A DNA stretch of 64,000 nucleotides from Pontederia crassipes (lineage: Eukaryota > Streptophyta > Magnoliopsida > Commelinales > Pontederiaceae). The DNA lies in contig CM060183.1 of assembly GCA_030549335.1 (NCBI GenBank), forward strand, positions 24,688,552 through 24,752,551, in the 5' to 3' direction. The position numbers and the translations under genes are program-made. The notes under the pieces are model-generated. The model was not told where the DNA came from and searched no databases. It was given only the letters and a program-made list of their open reading frames with translations. Below are positions 1 through 11,074 of this stretch, piece by piece (position 1 is the first letter of the stretch; each line of letters begins with the position of its first letter).

Positions 1-264
1 TCATATTTTTCTAGAGGAAGGGATAATTTAGTCTTTACATAAATAAAAATGTAAAAGTAATGAAAAACATAATAGAAATAGACGGAAGGACTAAAGTAAA
101 AAAATTATGATAATTTAGGGATAAAAAAATATGTTCATAATTTAAGTTTAGATGCAAAATTTGCGATAGTTTAAGGAAGATTTATGAAAATAACTAAAAA
201 AAAGTACAAGACACGAAAATCTCACAATAGAATAAGAAAAGTAGAAAATTCCTTTTGTTTCTTA
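1..264. other. AT-rich intergenic stretch
   Basis: I see no gene, RNA or clear repeat structure here beyond poly-A/T runs. The stretch ends at the outer boundary of the first terminal-inverted-repeat element. Confidence 0.5.
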
Positions 265-2596
265 GGTTATTTCCTCTAACCACCCCTAAATTATCGCAAA
301 TTACCACATCTAACTCCAGATTATGAACTTCATTTTTTGAGTACCTAAACTATCACGATTTTTTCAGTTTGGTCCTTCTATCCAATTCCGTCGATTTCTC
401 CGTTATTTTTTCGCATTTGTGAAAAGTCCATTTATACCCCTGCTCCAAATTGAATTCTATTTTTACATAAAATAATATATAATATAAAATATAAAAAAAT
501 TAAAAAGAAAAGAAAAACCAAGTGGAGGGGCTTCCTCTTTCCTTGCGCTGGGAAAGAGGGGGGTTCACCGCCCCTCTTTCTCTTTCCCGGTGCCGGGAAA
601 GAGAAGGGGGGGTCGCCGCCCCCCTGTGTCGTCGTCGAGACCCCCACCTCCTTTCTCGGATAATGTTATCTGAATCGGACCGGACAATGACTCGGATAAG
701 TGTCCGTTTCAAGTTGGACCAGTCGAACTGGATAAGAATAAAATAATATATTTAATATGATATATTAAATTACATTATCATATTAATGATGTTAAAAATT
801 AATTATATAAAAATAACAATAATAAATCATTAAAAACTAATGTTAAAATCATTACACATTTAATAAATTAAAATCTTATGAAATTAAAATTTTATATATA
901 AATTTTCTTCTTACTAATTTTTTTTTGTATTACATATCTATTTCTTTTATGTTAGAAGTAATATATGATTATATATAACTATATATATAATATAATTGGT
1001 GGTTAACTATCTAATGTGAACTTATTAATTATTAGATACTAAATAAAAGAAAATTAAAATTTGTGTATTTATAATATTATATATAACTATACGATATTAA
1101 CTATTATAATATTATTGCATGTTATATATATGACAAAGAAGTTTGTATCCTTCATTCATTAAAAATTTACTTAATATGATAAATATTATATATAATACAA
1201 TATTATAAAATTAATTTGTATTATAATATACATGTATGGTATTAAAAATATTGAATAAGATCATAATATATAAGATATAGTTGAAAGTATAACAAATACT
1301 AATTAAATGAAAGAAGAAAATAACAAGTATGTATAGAAACATAGTCTCACATTTATTATACTAGTATGATGTGAGCAAAAAGACAAGTATTAGTAGAGAA
1401 GGAGACTAATGGACCAATATAGAGTTTTATTGAGAAGGCCCATTTTGAATCTTTTCCAAATTTAAAATAACAATTTTTTCATATTATTTTATAACATTTT
1501 TTTTTAAATTCGGCCGGTTCATCTAAAATGTGGTTCAATCCGGTTCAATCTGATGTTGGCTGATTTTATTCAGTTTTGACCAGTCTGAACCGGTTCAATC
1601 TGGTCCAATTATAAGCTTGGTTTTGGAGCTTGTAATCAAGGTTGTAAGACCCGGACCGGACGTTGACGCGGATAAGTCTCCGGGTCAGGTTGGACCGATC
1701 GAACCGATTAACCCGGACGGTCGAACCGAATAGTAATAAAATAATATAAAAAAATAAACTATAATACTTATATATTCTTATCAATAATTAATATACTTCT
1801 ATATCAAAGTACATATGATTAAATCATTTAATTGAAGTTAAGAAATCAAATGTGACATATTTAACTATTGATATGAGTTTTATGTGATTTTAATATATTC
1901 AATTATAATTTACAAATTCATATTTCTCAAATTCAACTATTAATATTTATTTAAACTAGAAAGATTATTGTAGTTTCTATTTTTTAATTTAAATAGGTAA
2001 CTAATATTTTCATATTTAATATTTGACATTTAAAAATATTATAAATTTTCTTATTAAAAAGAATAATTTGATAAATGAGTGATGATAAGTTGATAACCAT
2101 TGTATAATGTAAAATAACTTCACATTCAAATGAATAAATATAGCATAGTGAAATGTACACAATAAGTTAAGATTATGGGTTCAAAACCCAATACCCACAT
2201 TATTATTCCATTCTTTTCTAATTTTTGAACCGGTCGATTGCCCTTAAATCGTCGGTTCAATGGTTTTATCCGGTCTTGACCGGTTCAAAACGGTCCAAAT
2301 GTCAATCCGATTTTGGGATCGAACCAAGCTCATCCCAAGTGATGGTTCGGTCCGGTCCAAACAACCTTGCTTGTAATAGACCGGTACGAGGGCCGATCGA
2401 CGGTATAATAGAGTTTATTATTATATATTATTTTATATAAAAATAGAATTCAATTCGGAGCAAGAGTATAATGGAGTTTTCACAAATGCGAAGGATTAAA
2501 CTGAAAAATTGTGATAGTTTAGGTACTCAAAAAATAAAGTTATGAGATTAGACATGATAATTTGTAATAATTCAAGGGTGATAATAGGAAATAACC
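265..2596. mobile_element. Non-autonomous element with ~230-bp terminal inverted repeats
   Basis: The first ~230 bases (from GGTTATTTCC) reappear as a reverse complement at about 2400-2596, ending GGAAATAACC. The shared blocks include the passage around 330-350 (key words TTTTTTGAGTACCTAAAC) and the block GAATTCTATTTTTA near 450. Flanking octamers GTTTCTTA (257-264) and GTTCCTCA (2597-2604) agree at 6 of 8 positions and may be a decayed target duplication. No transposase is encoded inside, so this is a passenger of the Mutator or hAT type; long inverted repeats favour Mutator, the 8-bp flank favours hAT. A GC-rich block at 520-660 and at least one other element lie within it. Superfamily is uncertain; the inverted-repeat structure itself is clear. 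Confidence 0.7.
1637..2369. mobile_element. Nested 733-bp inverted-repeat element with 8-bp target duplication
   Basis: It begins CAAGGTTGT and ends ACAACCTTG, a perfect 9-bp inverted repeat that continues imperfectly into GACCGGAC-type sequence. It is flanked on both sides by the identical octamer CTTGTAAT (1629-1636 and 2370-2377), so the insertion boundaries are well supported. Eight-bp duplications are typical of hAT elements. The interior is AT-rich and non-coding. CCGGTTCAA-type words also occur at 660-745 and 1510-1620 outside it, suggesting that an older relative forms the surrounding DNA and that this copy landed inside it. Confidence 0.75.
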
Positions 2597-5213
2597 GTTC
2601 CTCATTTCTTTTCTTTTTCCGTGTGGTGTGAGTGGGTCATTCACCATCAATGAGATATAAAAAGAGGAGAACGTGGTCCAGATTGAGACCATTCTCGTGT
2701 CCGATGGGGATGATTGACCTTTCGAAGCAAATACAATATTTGTCATCTTTAAGCAGGGTGGGGTTCTGTCTGGCAAGCAGCCATATCTGTGTTCCTTCTG
2801 AAAATGCTTCCCATATGCATTTGTTCCTTTTTATCACTGTTGTCTATGAGGGAATCAATCACACGTTTGTGGCCACTGTGATCAAATAAATGTGACTTGA
2901 TTAGACAATCAGAACAAAGTTGAATATTATAGTAAGGACTAAGGAACACTAAACGTTAACCAAACGAAGTATAAGATGAAGATAAACGAGCATATTTTTG
3001 TAATATCACAAAAAGGATAAGAATTGAGAAGATGAAAGGTTTCCTTTAGAACAATTCTAAAAGTTTGAACTGTTAAAAACATAATATCTTATATTTTATA
3101 ATTTTAATATTTTCTCTCATGTCTCAAAAAAGCGATATTCATATTTATTCCATATGACCGATAATAATACATAAAAATAAGACCTTATTATCATTTTTGT
3201 TGTCAAACATTAATTTTATAAACATGTGGTCATGTGGATCTCACATTAATAATTGCAGAATAAAAAAATAGAGAATAATTTGTTCTTACCCCACCCTAAA
3301 AGAGCTTTCTCATTGTAGGAACAAAATGAGAATATAAATGAATATTATTTTAAAATTCATTAATCTTTTATCAAACATGCCCTATGCGAATAAGATATAT
3401 TATGACATCCCCTTGACTTCAAAATTCAAAGCTTTTCTTCATCATATTTTATTCTCTGATAAACTTTTTTCTATTCTACATGCATCTTTTGTTATTTGAT
3501 AAAGAAATATCTTTATCTTATTTGAGCAACAAAATAAGTTATGCACCCTTATCATCTTAATACATACAAAGTACATGACTCAACTAGGCCATAATAATAT
3601 ATTTTTAAAATTTTTAAATATAAATTATGTTACTTTTATTTTTGCTGAGTAAATATTTAGAAGTTAAATGTAATGATCCCCAGGAATTCACCAAATGGTG
3701 AGTTATTTATATAGATTAATCTAAATCACAGTAGAATCATATGTATAAAAATATAATAAATAGGTTATAATGAAAAAAAAATATAACAGTGACACAATTA
3801 ATTTTCCCCTACTGCAAAAAACTCATCTTCCTTCCTGTAAGAAAATTATACAGCGTAAATAGGATTCTAGGAAGATGATATAATAAAGTAATTAATTAGT
3901 TATCATATGCAAACTTTTCTGAGAAGTGTTAATAAAATCATAAAAATGTGTTATTGATATATAATGAAATTAATAAGACGGAGAAAAAAAATTAAATTTT
4001 TACTTGTGTTCAAGTCCCCTAAACTCTCTTCTAATTTCAATCTTTATTTTGTCAGTTGTATCGGGTTTTGAATTCAAGTGCAACCAGTTCTGGAAGCAGA
4101 TGCTTTTATTTTAAATTTAATTGTGAAATATCTTTTTTACCCTCACGTTCATACTGCAAAAAATATTTTTAAAATGAAAAATAATCAATACAAGTAAAAG
4201 TACTAATTGATAATAATATTTTATACAATATCATATTTATGTCAATAATTTTTTATTTTTTAATATTTTTCATGTTAAAAATAAAGGGGTAAAAATGATA
4301 TTTACATTTATTAGAAAAAGAAACTTAACAAACTTTAGATTAAACTTAACTGCTAAGTGTGAAATTTAGATAAGTTCAGGGACTAAATTTTATAAATTTA
4401 TAATTTATAATTAGATACAGAAGAAAGTTATAGTCCAAGAGGTGTAAAATAACTCAAAACTTAATGCCACTTCAAAATGACAACTTTATCTTTCGTTCCA
4501 TCCATTTTTTAATGACTTTTCTTCTCTGACCAATCTTTACCTCCTTCTTTTATTTAAATATTATCAATATATTTTCTTACCTCTTCATCTGTCACCTAAT
4601 TTATATTAATTTAATATATTATCATTTTTATGTATTACTCTCTTTTTCTATCTCGTGCACTACTAGCCAATTTATTAAACATAATAATATTGTATAAGAT
4701 GAGAATGAAGAAAATATTAGATAATGTAATATACATATAAAGTCATTTTGAAAATGAAAAATAGCTCATAAAAATGTGAAAAATTGACCAATAATCAATA
4801 TATGTAATTGTTTTGGAATGAAACTTTCACCCTTTTATATATAATAATTTATTTCCATTTTCACTATCTTTATTTTCATTTTATTTCATATATTTTTTAA
4901 TACATATAATGTAACTATAGTTTTCATATTAATTAAATTTATATGTATATTTTATATCTCATATTATATAATATTAGTATTATATTTTTTATAATATTAG
5001 TATTATATTTTTTGTCATAAAAAAATAAAATACTAACATATGGAAGAGAGACAATAGAGAAGAAAATGATAGAAGATTAATTAAGAAAAGAGTTGTGGCA
5101 ACTGGGACTAAGTTGAAGGAAAGTAAGGGAAGATAAATTAAAAATTTATCAATAGGTAAAATGGAAAGTTTGGAGTGACATGGAGAACTCAAGAAGTGAC
5201 ATTAAGGATATCC
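2597..5213. other. Long AT-rich intergenic region without a supported gene
   Basis: There are only short open frames with no recognisable domain. The part at 2620-2890 is less AT-rich than its surroundings and could be a gene relic, but I recognise no protein in any frame. The remainder consists of A/T-rich low-complexity DNA. Confidence 0.5.
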
Positions 5214-5216
5214 TAA

Positions 5217-6178
5217 GGTTGTGTTTGGATTGAGGACTTTAAGTTTTTGTAAGTTTTCAAGAATTAATCGATTTGATAGAAAAGTTTGTGTTGGTGTTTG
5301 GATGAAAAAATGTAATGATGATAATTTAAAAAAATGATTTGATAGATAAGTTTTAGTAGGTGTTTGGATAAAAAGTAAGAACTAAGAATATAATTTATTA
5401 TTTTATGAGATATAAAATTATAGTAAATAAAAATATGTTATTAATATTATAATGTATATAAATTATTATATTATTTATTTATTTATTCGATTAAATATTT
5501 TAAATATTATTAATATTATAATTTACATACATATTAAAATATAAATATAATATAATTTTTTAAAGACTAATTGAATAGTTTAATTAATAAAATATTTATA
5601 ATTAGCAAATTAGATAGAAGAAAAAAGTTAAGATAAAATAATTAATAACTAAAACATGAAATATAAAAGATAATTTAACATCATATTTATATAAAAAATT
5701 ATATAATTATAACTTATTTTGAATACCATAATTAATAATTATACTAATATCATACTAGTTAATTTTTATTATGATATATTATAAGTAAAATAAATAAAAA
5801 TATATGCTAAATTATACATAAATAAATTATAAATTTATGATAATGTATAAATAATAAATAAATATAATATATATAATATAAGAATATAATATATACATAT
5901 AATAATATAATTAAAATAATATGTTATAGGTCTAAAAGTAGCTTCACCTACTTTTGGAACTAAAACTTAGAAAAAAATAAAAAAAATATGATTGTTCTTG
6001 CAGTTAGCAAGAACTTGAACTTGAAAAGTTCTTGCTAAGTGCAAGAATTTACGGCAGGAACTTTTGGTCAAGTTTCCGCCGTACCTCACGTGACGTAAAT
6101 TTTGTAAGTTCCCGTCATATGAGATGTTTGGTAGAATAAATGGTTGTTCCATCTTTTATTCTGCTTCCAAATACAGCC
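5217..6178. mobile_element. Harbinger-type non-autonomous element, copy 1
   Basis: It starts GGTTGTGTTTGG and ends CCAAATACAGCC, imperfect terminal inverted repeats, and is flanked by TAA at 5214-5216 and 6179-6181. The 3-bp TWA duplication and GGC..GTTTGG-type ends are characteristic of PIF/Harbinger (Tourist) elements. The 962-bp interior is very AT-rich and non-coding. Long stretches are shared with the element at 8832-9831, for example GTAGGTGTTTGGATAAAAA near 5360. It probably depends on a transposase such as that of the Harbinger element at 9.8-15.6 kb. Confidence 0.8.
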
Positions 6179-6181
6179 TAA

Positions 6182-7100
6182 GTGAATACTCTAGATTTTG
6201 AAAATAAAAGATTTCGAAATTATTAGCGTCGGTCAATTTTAGGGGACAATACCCTTGTTCGAATTTTTTCTCTATGTCCTACTGAAAAAACTGAAACGTC
6301 TTTCAAATTTTGACTGTTAATTCAGAAAATAACATAACTCAAAATTTGTAAGCCTACATTTTATCATTAAAAATAATGGTTTATACTGCAATATTATAGA
6401 TATTGGATGAATTCTGATAATTAGCAATGAACAATAAAGAAATTATTAACACATAATTTATTTAATATTTTAAAAAAATTAAATTCCACTTAACAATCTA
6501 AAATAATATATTTTAGTGCATCAAAGTACACTTCTCATTTCATTGGTAAGAGTGACACATACACATCTTATATTGATTACCTACTGGTAACGAGAGTAAT
6601 TTAAGGTGAATAATAAATCTATTAGTTTAACGCATTCTTATTCTTAGAATAACAAATTAAAATTACCATGAATGGAATTCATAGCTCACATGTGACGTGT
6701 GCTGTTTCGCGGAAGTAATGAACTATAAATTAAAAAAAAACTATAAATTATGAATAAAATGGAATTGACCAGGCCCCAACGATCACAATGGAAATAGCCC
6801 ACGGGCAATCATAGTTGGGCCAGGGCAAGAAGACTATTTCCTTTTCTTCCAAACGTTAACTAATAAATTTCCGAGGAAACTTCTAATCATTTTTATGAGT
6901 TTTGAGATGTTATGTTACCAAAATATCTCCAGATATGAAATATTCGATCGAAAAATGAAAGGAAAATAGTCTCCTAGTATTATTAATAAAAAAAATTATA
7001 TATCCACCGTCCGTTTGGTATGTTTAAAAATATATCACCTAGGTTTTGGTTAAATTAAAAGATTTCTTAATCTCTTTGATCAATTTATTATACATATAGC

Positions 7101-7142
<42 letters not shown>

Positions 7143-8031
7143 AGGTAGCGTTAAATTCATAAAAATTTAATTGCGAATACACTTTTTACGGATTAAGAAT
7201 TATTATTCTCATGATAGGATTATTGTTTGTAATATGTCACATACTTTGTTATTTGTTATTATGTAATTAAGTTACAATTATTTGATTTAAAATAATATTT
7301 CAACTAGTAAACCAGTGATGTAGTAAATCAAGTCTAGACCTTACTGTATTATTTTTATTTATTTATCGAAATAACTAAATATTTTTAAACTTACTTTAGT
7401 TTAGATAACTTTAAAATAAGCTGAACTTGTTAGTTTTTGACAAAAAAATGATTAAGTATTCTCAAAATATTTGATTCGTGCTGATTCTTTTACCAACTAA
7501 GGAATAAATTTTGATGGAATTGTCGCAAATGGAATTGAGCATAATTTTATAAAGAAATACCTCACTTATTTCTTTCCTTCATGTTGTTTACGAAATGTGA
7601 TTTTTTTTTGGATTATAGTTGATGGTTACTTTTTAATTCCATCTCAGACTCAAATTCGAAATTATGCATACGTAGCTGCATATCTCATTAATCGTAGTTA
7701 GATATGCAACCTAAAATAGTATAAACTAGTGGAAATAATCCTGGTTTGGATTTTAATCCGATTAGATACTCTAATAGCATCAAAAGAAAAAAAAGGAGAG
7801 AATGAGAGATAACAAAACAGAAGCGTCCACTCTATTTGCTTAATTATCGGATCGATAAAGAAAACGATTGTTTTCTTTTTCATCCATTCGAGACTTTGGA
7901 TAATTGGATGTTCAAATTTATTAATATCTGACATTCAGAATATTCGCCGAATTAAATGGTCACTTCAGGAATTAAATTCAGAATTATTAACTTCTATCGC
8001 ACTCCTCATGATCAAAAGTGCTAGTGAACAA
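6182..8031. other. Intergenic region with a TA microsatellite
   Basis: No coding frame with a recognisable domain. It holds an uninterrupted TA run at 7104-7140. The part between 6770 and 6850 is somewhat GC-richer but has no extended frame. Confidence 0.5.
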
Positions 8032-8801
8032 TCAGCAAACTTGGTTAATTGTGGCTTTACTCTTTAGTAAACAACCAGCTGAAACATCTCTGAAAAAAAA
8101 AAAACAGTTTAATTTACTGTCCATACGCACGTTTCCTTTAAGTCGTCTTCTTTTTTGTTCATCTTCTACCAGCCCTGGGTAGGCCACCTCCTCTGTGTCT
8201 GGCAACCAGGAAGACCTCCTCTTGACCTTCTTCCTCTTCGTCGCCTCCGCTTCCTTCTTGGTCGCCGTCGGCGTCTTCTGCTCCACAATTCTCTCCATGG
8301 AACTCGACGTGGCGAGGAGTTCCCCAGAGCTCGCAGAGCCTCTGTACCACGCGGCCTTCGTCCTCGGCAACCCGACGCCCCTCCTGGCCAGGAGAACGTG
8401 CGTCAGGAGCCTCCAGACGCCGCATTCGCGCTGCCGAGGTGGCGGCCCGTGGGGGGAGCGCATGGACTGCGAGAGTTTCTGGTACTTGGCGAGCAGCGCG
8501 CACTCGGAGGAGATGGAGGAGTTCAGCAGCATCCGGGAGCTCAGCGACCTGCTGAGGGCCCTGGGCGGAAGGAGTCGCTCCTGTAGAGACCGAAGTCCTC
8601 GTCGAGGTCGTCCATGGCAGCTGACGATCGAGGAGGCGTCCGGAGTGGAGGATCGCAGTCTCGCAGACGAGCGGTCGAGGAGGAGGAAGAAGAAGAGCAG
8701 AGGGCATGAAAGGGTGATGGGACTTGGAAGGATGAACGGGTCGATTCGGCGGAAGCATTGTTGTCCATTGCTGTTGACTTTGTCTGCGAAGTTGACCACA
8801 T
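8032..8801 (-). CDS. Unrecognised GC3-rich host gene with one apparent frame shift
   Basis: On the minus strand a frame opens at 8801 (another Met at 8768). It runs through a serine-rich stretch and the acidic words MDDLDEDFGLYRSDSF, then meets a stop at about 8541. From about 8580 downwards a second minus frame continues with almost exclusively G or C in third codon positions, through SECALLAKYQKLSQSM to a lysine-rich part and RRSSWLPDTEE, with the first stop at 8032. The sharp change in third-position bias between the two frames near 8565-8585 indicates one coding unit broken by a -1 shift (one base missing relative to an intact frame, or an assembly error). I do not recognise the family and see no signal peptide or clear membrane segment. 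The last ~40 residues are AT-rich and may not be coding. Overlapping plus-strand frames lack the bias. An intron is unlikely because the gap is too small. Confidence 0.4.
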
Positions 8802-8831
8802 TACGGCCGAGCATTTGGAGGGTTTTATTTA

Positions 8832-9831
8832 GGCCTAGTTTAGAGTGGGGATTTTAAATTCTCTAGATAATTAGTCGATTTAATAAAAAAATTTGGATTA
8901 AAAAAGTGTAATAACATGAATTTAAAAAGTTGATCTGATAGATAAATTTTAGTAGGTGTTTGGATAAAAAATAAGAACTAAGAATATAATTTATTATTTT
9001 ATAAAATATAAAATTATAGTAAATAAAAATATGTTATTAATATTATAATGTACCTAAATTATTATTATATTATTAAATATTATTAATATTATAATTTATG
9101 TACATCTTAAGATTCAAATATAATATAATTTTTTAAAAAACTAATTGAATAGTTTAATTAATAAAATATTTATAATTAGCAAATTAGATAGAAGAAAAAA
9201 TATAAGGTAAACTAATTAATAACTAAAACATGAAATATAAAAAGATAATTTAACATCATATTTATATAAAATAATTATATAATTATAGCTTATTTTGAAT
9301 ACCATAATTAATAATTATACTAATATCATACTAGTTAATTTTTATTATGATATATTATAAGTAAAATAAATGAAAATATTTACGACAACATTTAAACAAG
9401 AAAATATATATTTTCATAATAAATAATAATGAAAATATTTTATTATAACACAAAGTAAATTGTAATAAATAATAAATGTACTTTTTGTTATTATACCTAA
9501 ATAAATTATAAATTTATGATAATGCATAAATAAATAAATATAATATATATGTATATAATATATAAGAATATGATATATGTAATAATATTATTAAAATAAT
9601 AAGTTATAGGTCTAAAAGTAGCTCCACCTACTTTTGGAGCTACTTTTAGACCTATGAAAAAAAGATTTTAAAAAATATGATTGTTCTTGCAATTAGCATG
9701 ACCTTGAAAAGTTCTTTCTAATTGTAAGAACTTACGGCGAGAACTTTTGGTACGTGATAAGTTCCGGTCATATAAAGCATTTGGCAGAATAAAGAATTGT
9801 TCTACCTTTTGTTCTACAATCAAACGCAGCC
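8832..9831. mobile_element. Harbinger-type non-autonomous element, copy 2
   Basis: It starts GGCCTAGTTTAGAG and ends CAAACGCAGCC, flanked by TTA at 8829-8831 and 9832-9834. It is exactly 1000 bp. The interior matches the copy at 5217-6178 over most of its length by eye, including the AAGAACTAAGAATATAATTT block, so the two are one family. It abuts the next Harbinger end at 9835 with only the TTA between them. Non-coding. Confidence 0.8.
9607..9654. repeat. Perfect 20-bp hairpin inside the Harbinger-type element
   Basis: TAGGTCTAAAAGTAGCTCCA at 9607-9626 is followed, after an 8-base loop, by its exact reverse complement at 9635-9654. The equivalent place in copy 1 (near 5925-5970) keeps only a degenerate version. 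It could form a stem in RNA or single-stranded DNA. Confidence 0.85.
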
Positions 9832-9834
9832 TTA

Positions 9835-10020
9835 GGCTGTGTTTGGCAGCAGGAACAAAAGTTATTAAATGTTCTGTGAACTTGTTGAAATGACACGTAA
9901 ATTTTTATCCAGCGTTTGGGTAGATTTCGCTACGACGGGAACTTATTTTTTTGATTTGATGGTTTAATACACAGATTGTTCTCCACATGTTTGGCAAAAG
10001 TTCCTACTGCTGGCGCCAAA
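9835..10020. repeat. Left terminal segment with internal inverted repeat
   Basis: The end GGCTGTGTTTGGCAGCAGGAAC is echoed in reverse complement near 9990-10020 (GTTCCTACTGCTGGCGCCAAA). The segment could be a subterminal inverted repeat of the Harbinger element or a small MITE whose outer right end has eroded. The two readings cannot be separated by eye. Confidence 0.45.
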
Positions 10021-10025
10021 TGCAA

Positions 10026-10115
10026 CGACCTGGCTTCCATGACCCAGACGACCACAGGAACGCAAGACGACGACCTGGCTTCCATGATCCGAACGACCAC
10101 AGGAACGCGAATACT
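10026..10115. repeat. Two-copy 45-bp tandem repeat
   Basis: CGACCTGGCTTCCATGA is repeated at 10026 and 10071, each followed by a matching ACGACCACAGGAACGC. The two units differ at only a few positions. It lies at the 3' side of the hybrid-binding-domain gene. Confidence 0.8.
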
Positions 10116-10492
10116 TTCTAAACAATTCGTAAACATAAGTTGATAAGAAATAGAAGAGAACTACAAATTTCATGAACCTGGTACAAGCAGTAAAACAATC
10201 GATACTGATGCAGTAATACAAAGCAACAATGATAACATTTCATTAACAAGTACGACCAACTTGACACATAACACAAGTAAAAAGAGTACAAGTAATTTCA
10301 AGTTAGAAGTGGCAAAAGATAAGTCCATAATAGAGTTTATCATTGACAGTTTTATATCAGAATCCATAAGTAGTTAACCACCAAAGGACCGGACGACATC
10401 TAATTAACACGACATCCATCAAAATAACATAACAAAGGGGCACAACACCACAAAGTAGTTTTTGCAAAAGACCTACAACTTGTTCAGCCTTG

Positions 10493-10852
10493 TTAACATA
10501 TTGAAGCTCCACCACAACATTTGCAAAGTAGATATCCAAGTGCAAAAGTAAAACAGACACACACTAGCAGCACAAGTGAATCCTTCCAAGTTTCCGAATA
10601 AAGTGAAGTTGATGGAAAGGCCTGTTGAGGAGCGACTTCTGCCACTGCATCTGGGAGAAGAGCATGTTGAGCAGGTGGGACGCATTGCATGTTAATGTAA
10701 GCTGACAAGGAATTGCTGGCTTCTTCAAATGAGTCAAATTTTCTAAACGCACAATAACGATAACCCACGACTTGAGCTTGACAATCTGCCCACGAATCAT
10801 ACACCCCGGGCTTCCTCCCTTCGTATACTGCGTAGAATTTGCGTGGCGCCAT
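10493..10852 (-). CDS. RNase H1-type hybrid-binding-domain protein with C-terminal membrane segment
   Basis: An intact 119-aa frame. Residues 5-50 (beginning KFYAVYEGRKPGVYDSW, then VVGY and KFDSFEEA) match the N-terminal domain of eukaryotic RNase H1, also found in the caulimovirus viroplasmin protein; in those families it binds RNA/DNA hybrid or double-stranded RNA. There is no RNase H catalytic domain. A proline/alanine-rich linker follows, then a hydrophobic stretch at about residues 92-112 (LVLLVCVCFTFALGYLL) and a cysteine-rich tail CKCC, suggesting a tail-anchored membrane protein. It lies on the same strand as the Harbinger transposase, about 220 bp downstream of its stop. The start is the first Met of the frame and is followed at once by the domain. 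Membership in the transposon is inferred from position. It could alternatively be a host gene trapped there. Confidence 0.6.
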   Translation of the reverse strand: MAPRKFYAVYEGRKPGVYDSWADCQAQVVGYRYCAFRKFDSFEEASNSLSAYINMQCVPPAQHALLPDAVAEVAPQQAFPSTSLYSETWKDSLVLLVCVCFTFALGYLLCKCCGGASIC

Positions 10853-11074
10853 CCTAAGTGGAATCGTGATTTCCTGCGAAAGCAGTAGAATGGTGAGGCA
10901 AGGTGAGTTATTATATTAAAATACATTATCAGCAAGCTACACTATCAAAAAATTTATAAGCACTAAATATAAGTAAATATGCAATGCACAACAATAAAGA
11001 TGTCAAAAGGAAAAGATATCGTGTAGAATGTGTAACACATAACGGAGCTTACTATTATGTTGTCGATGATCAGC

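Noticed and set aside
8155-8857. Plus-strand frames of 143 and 220 codons with a hydrophobic N-terminus
   Set aside because: Third-position GC bias and composition favour the minus strand; the plus frames are shadows.
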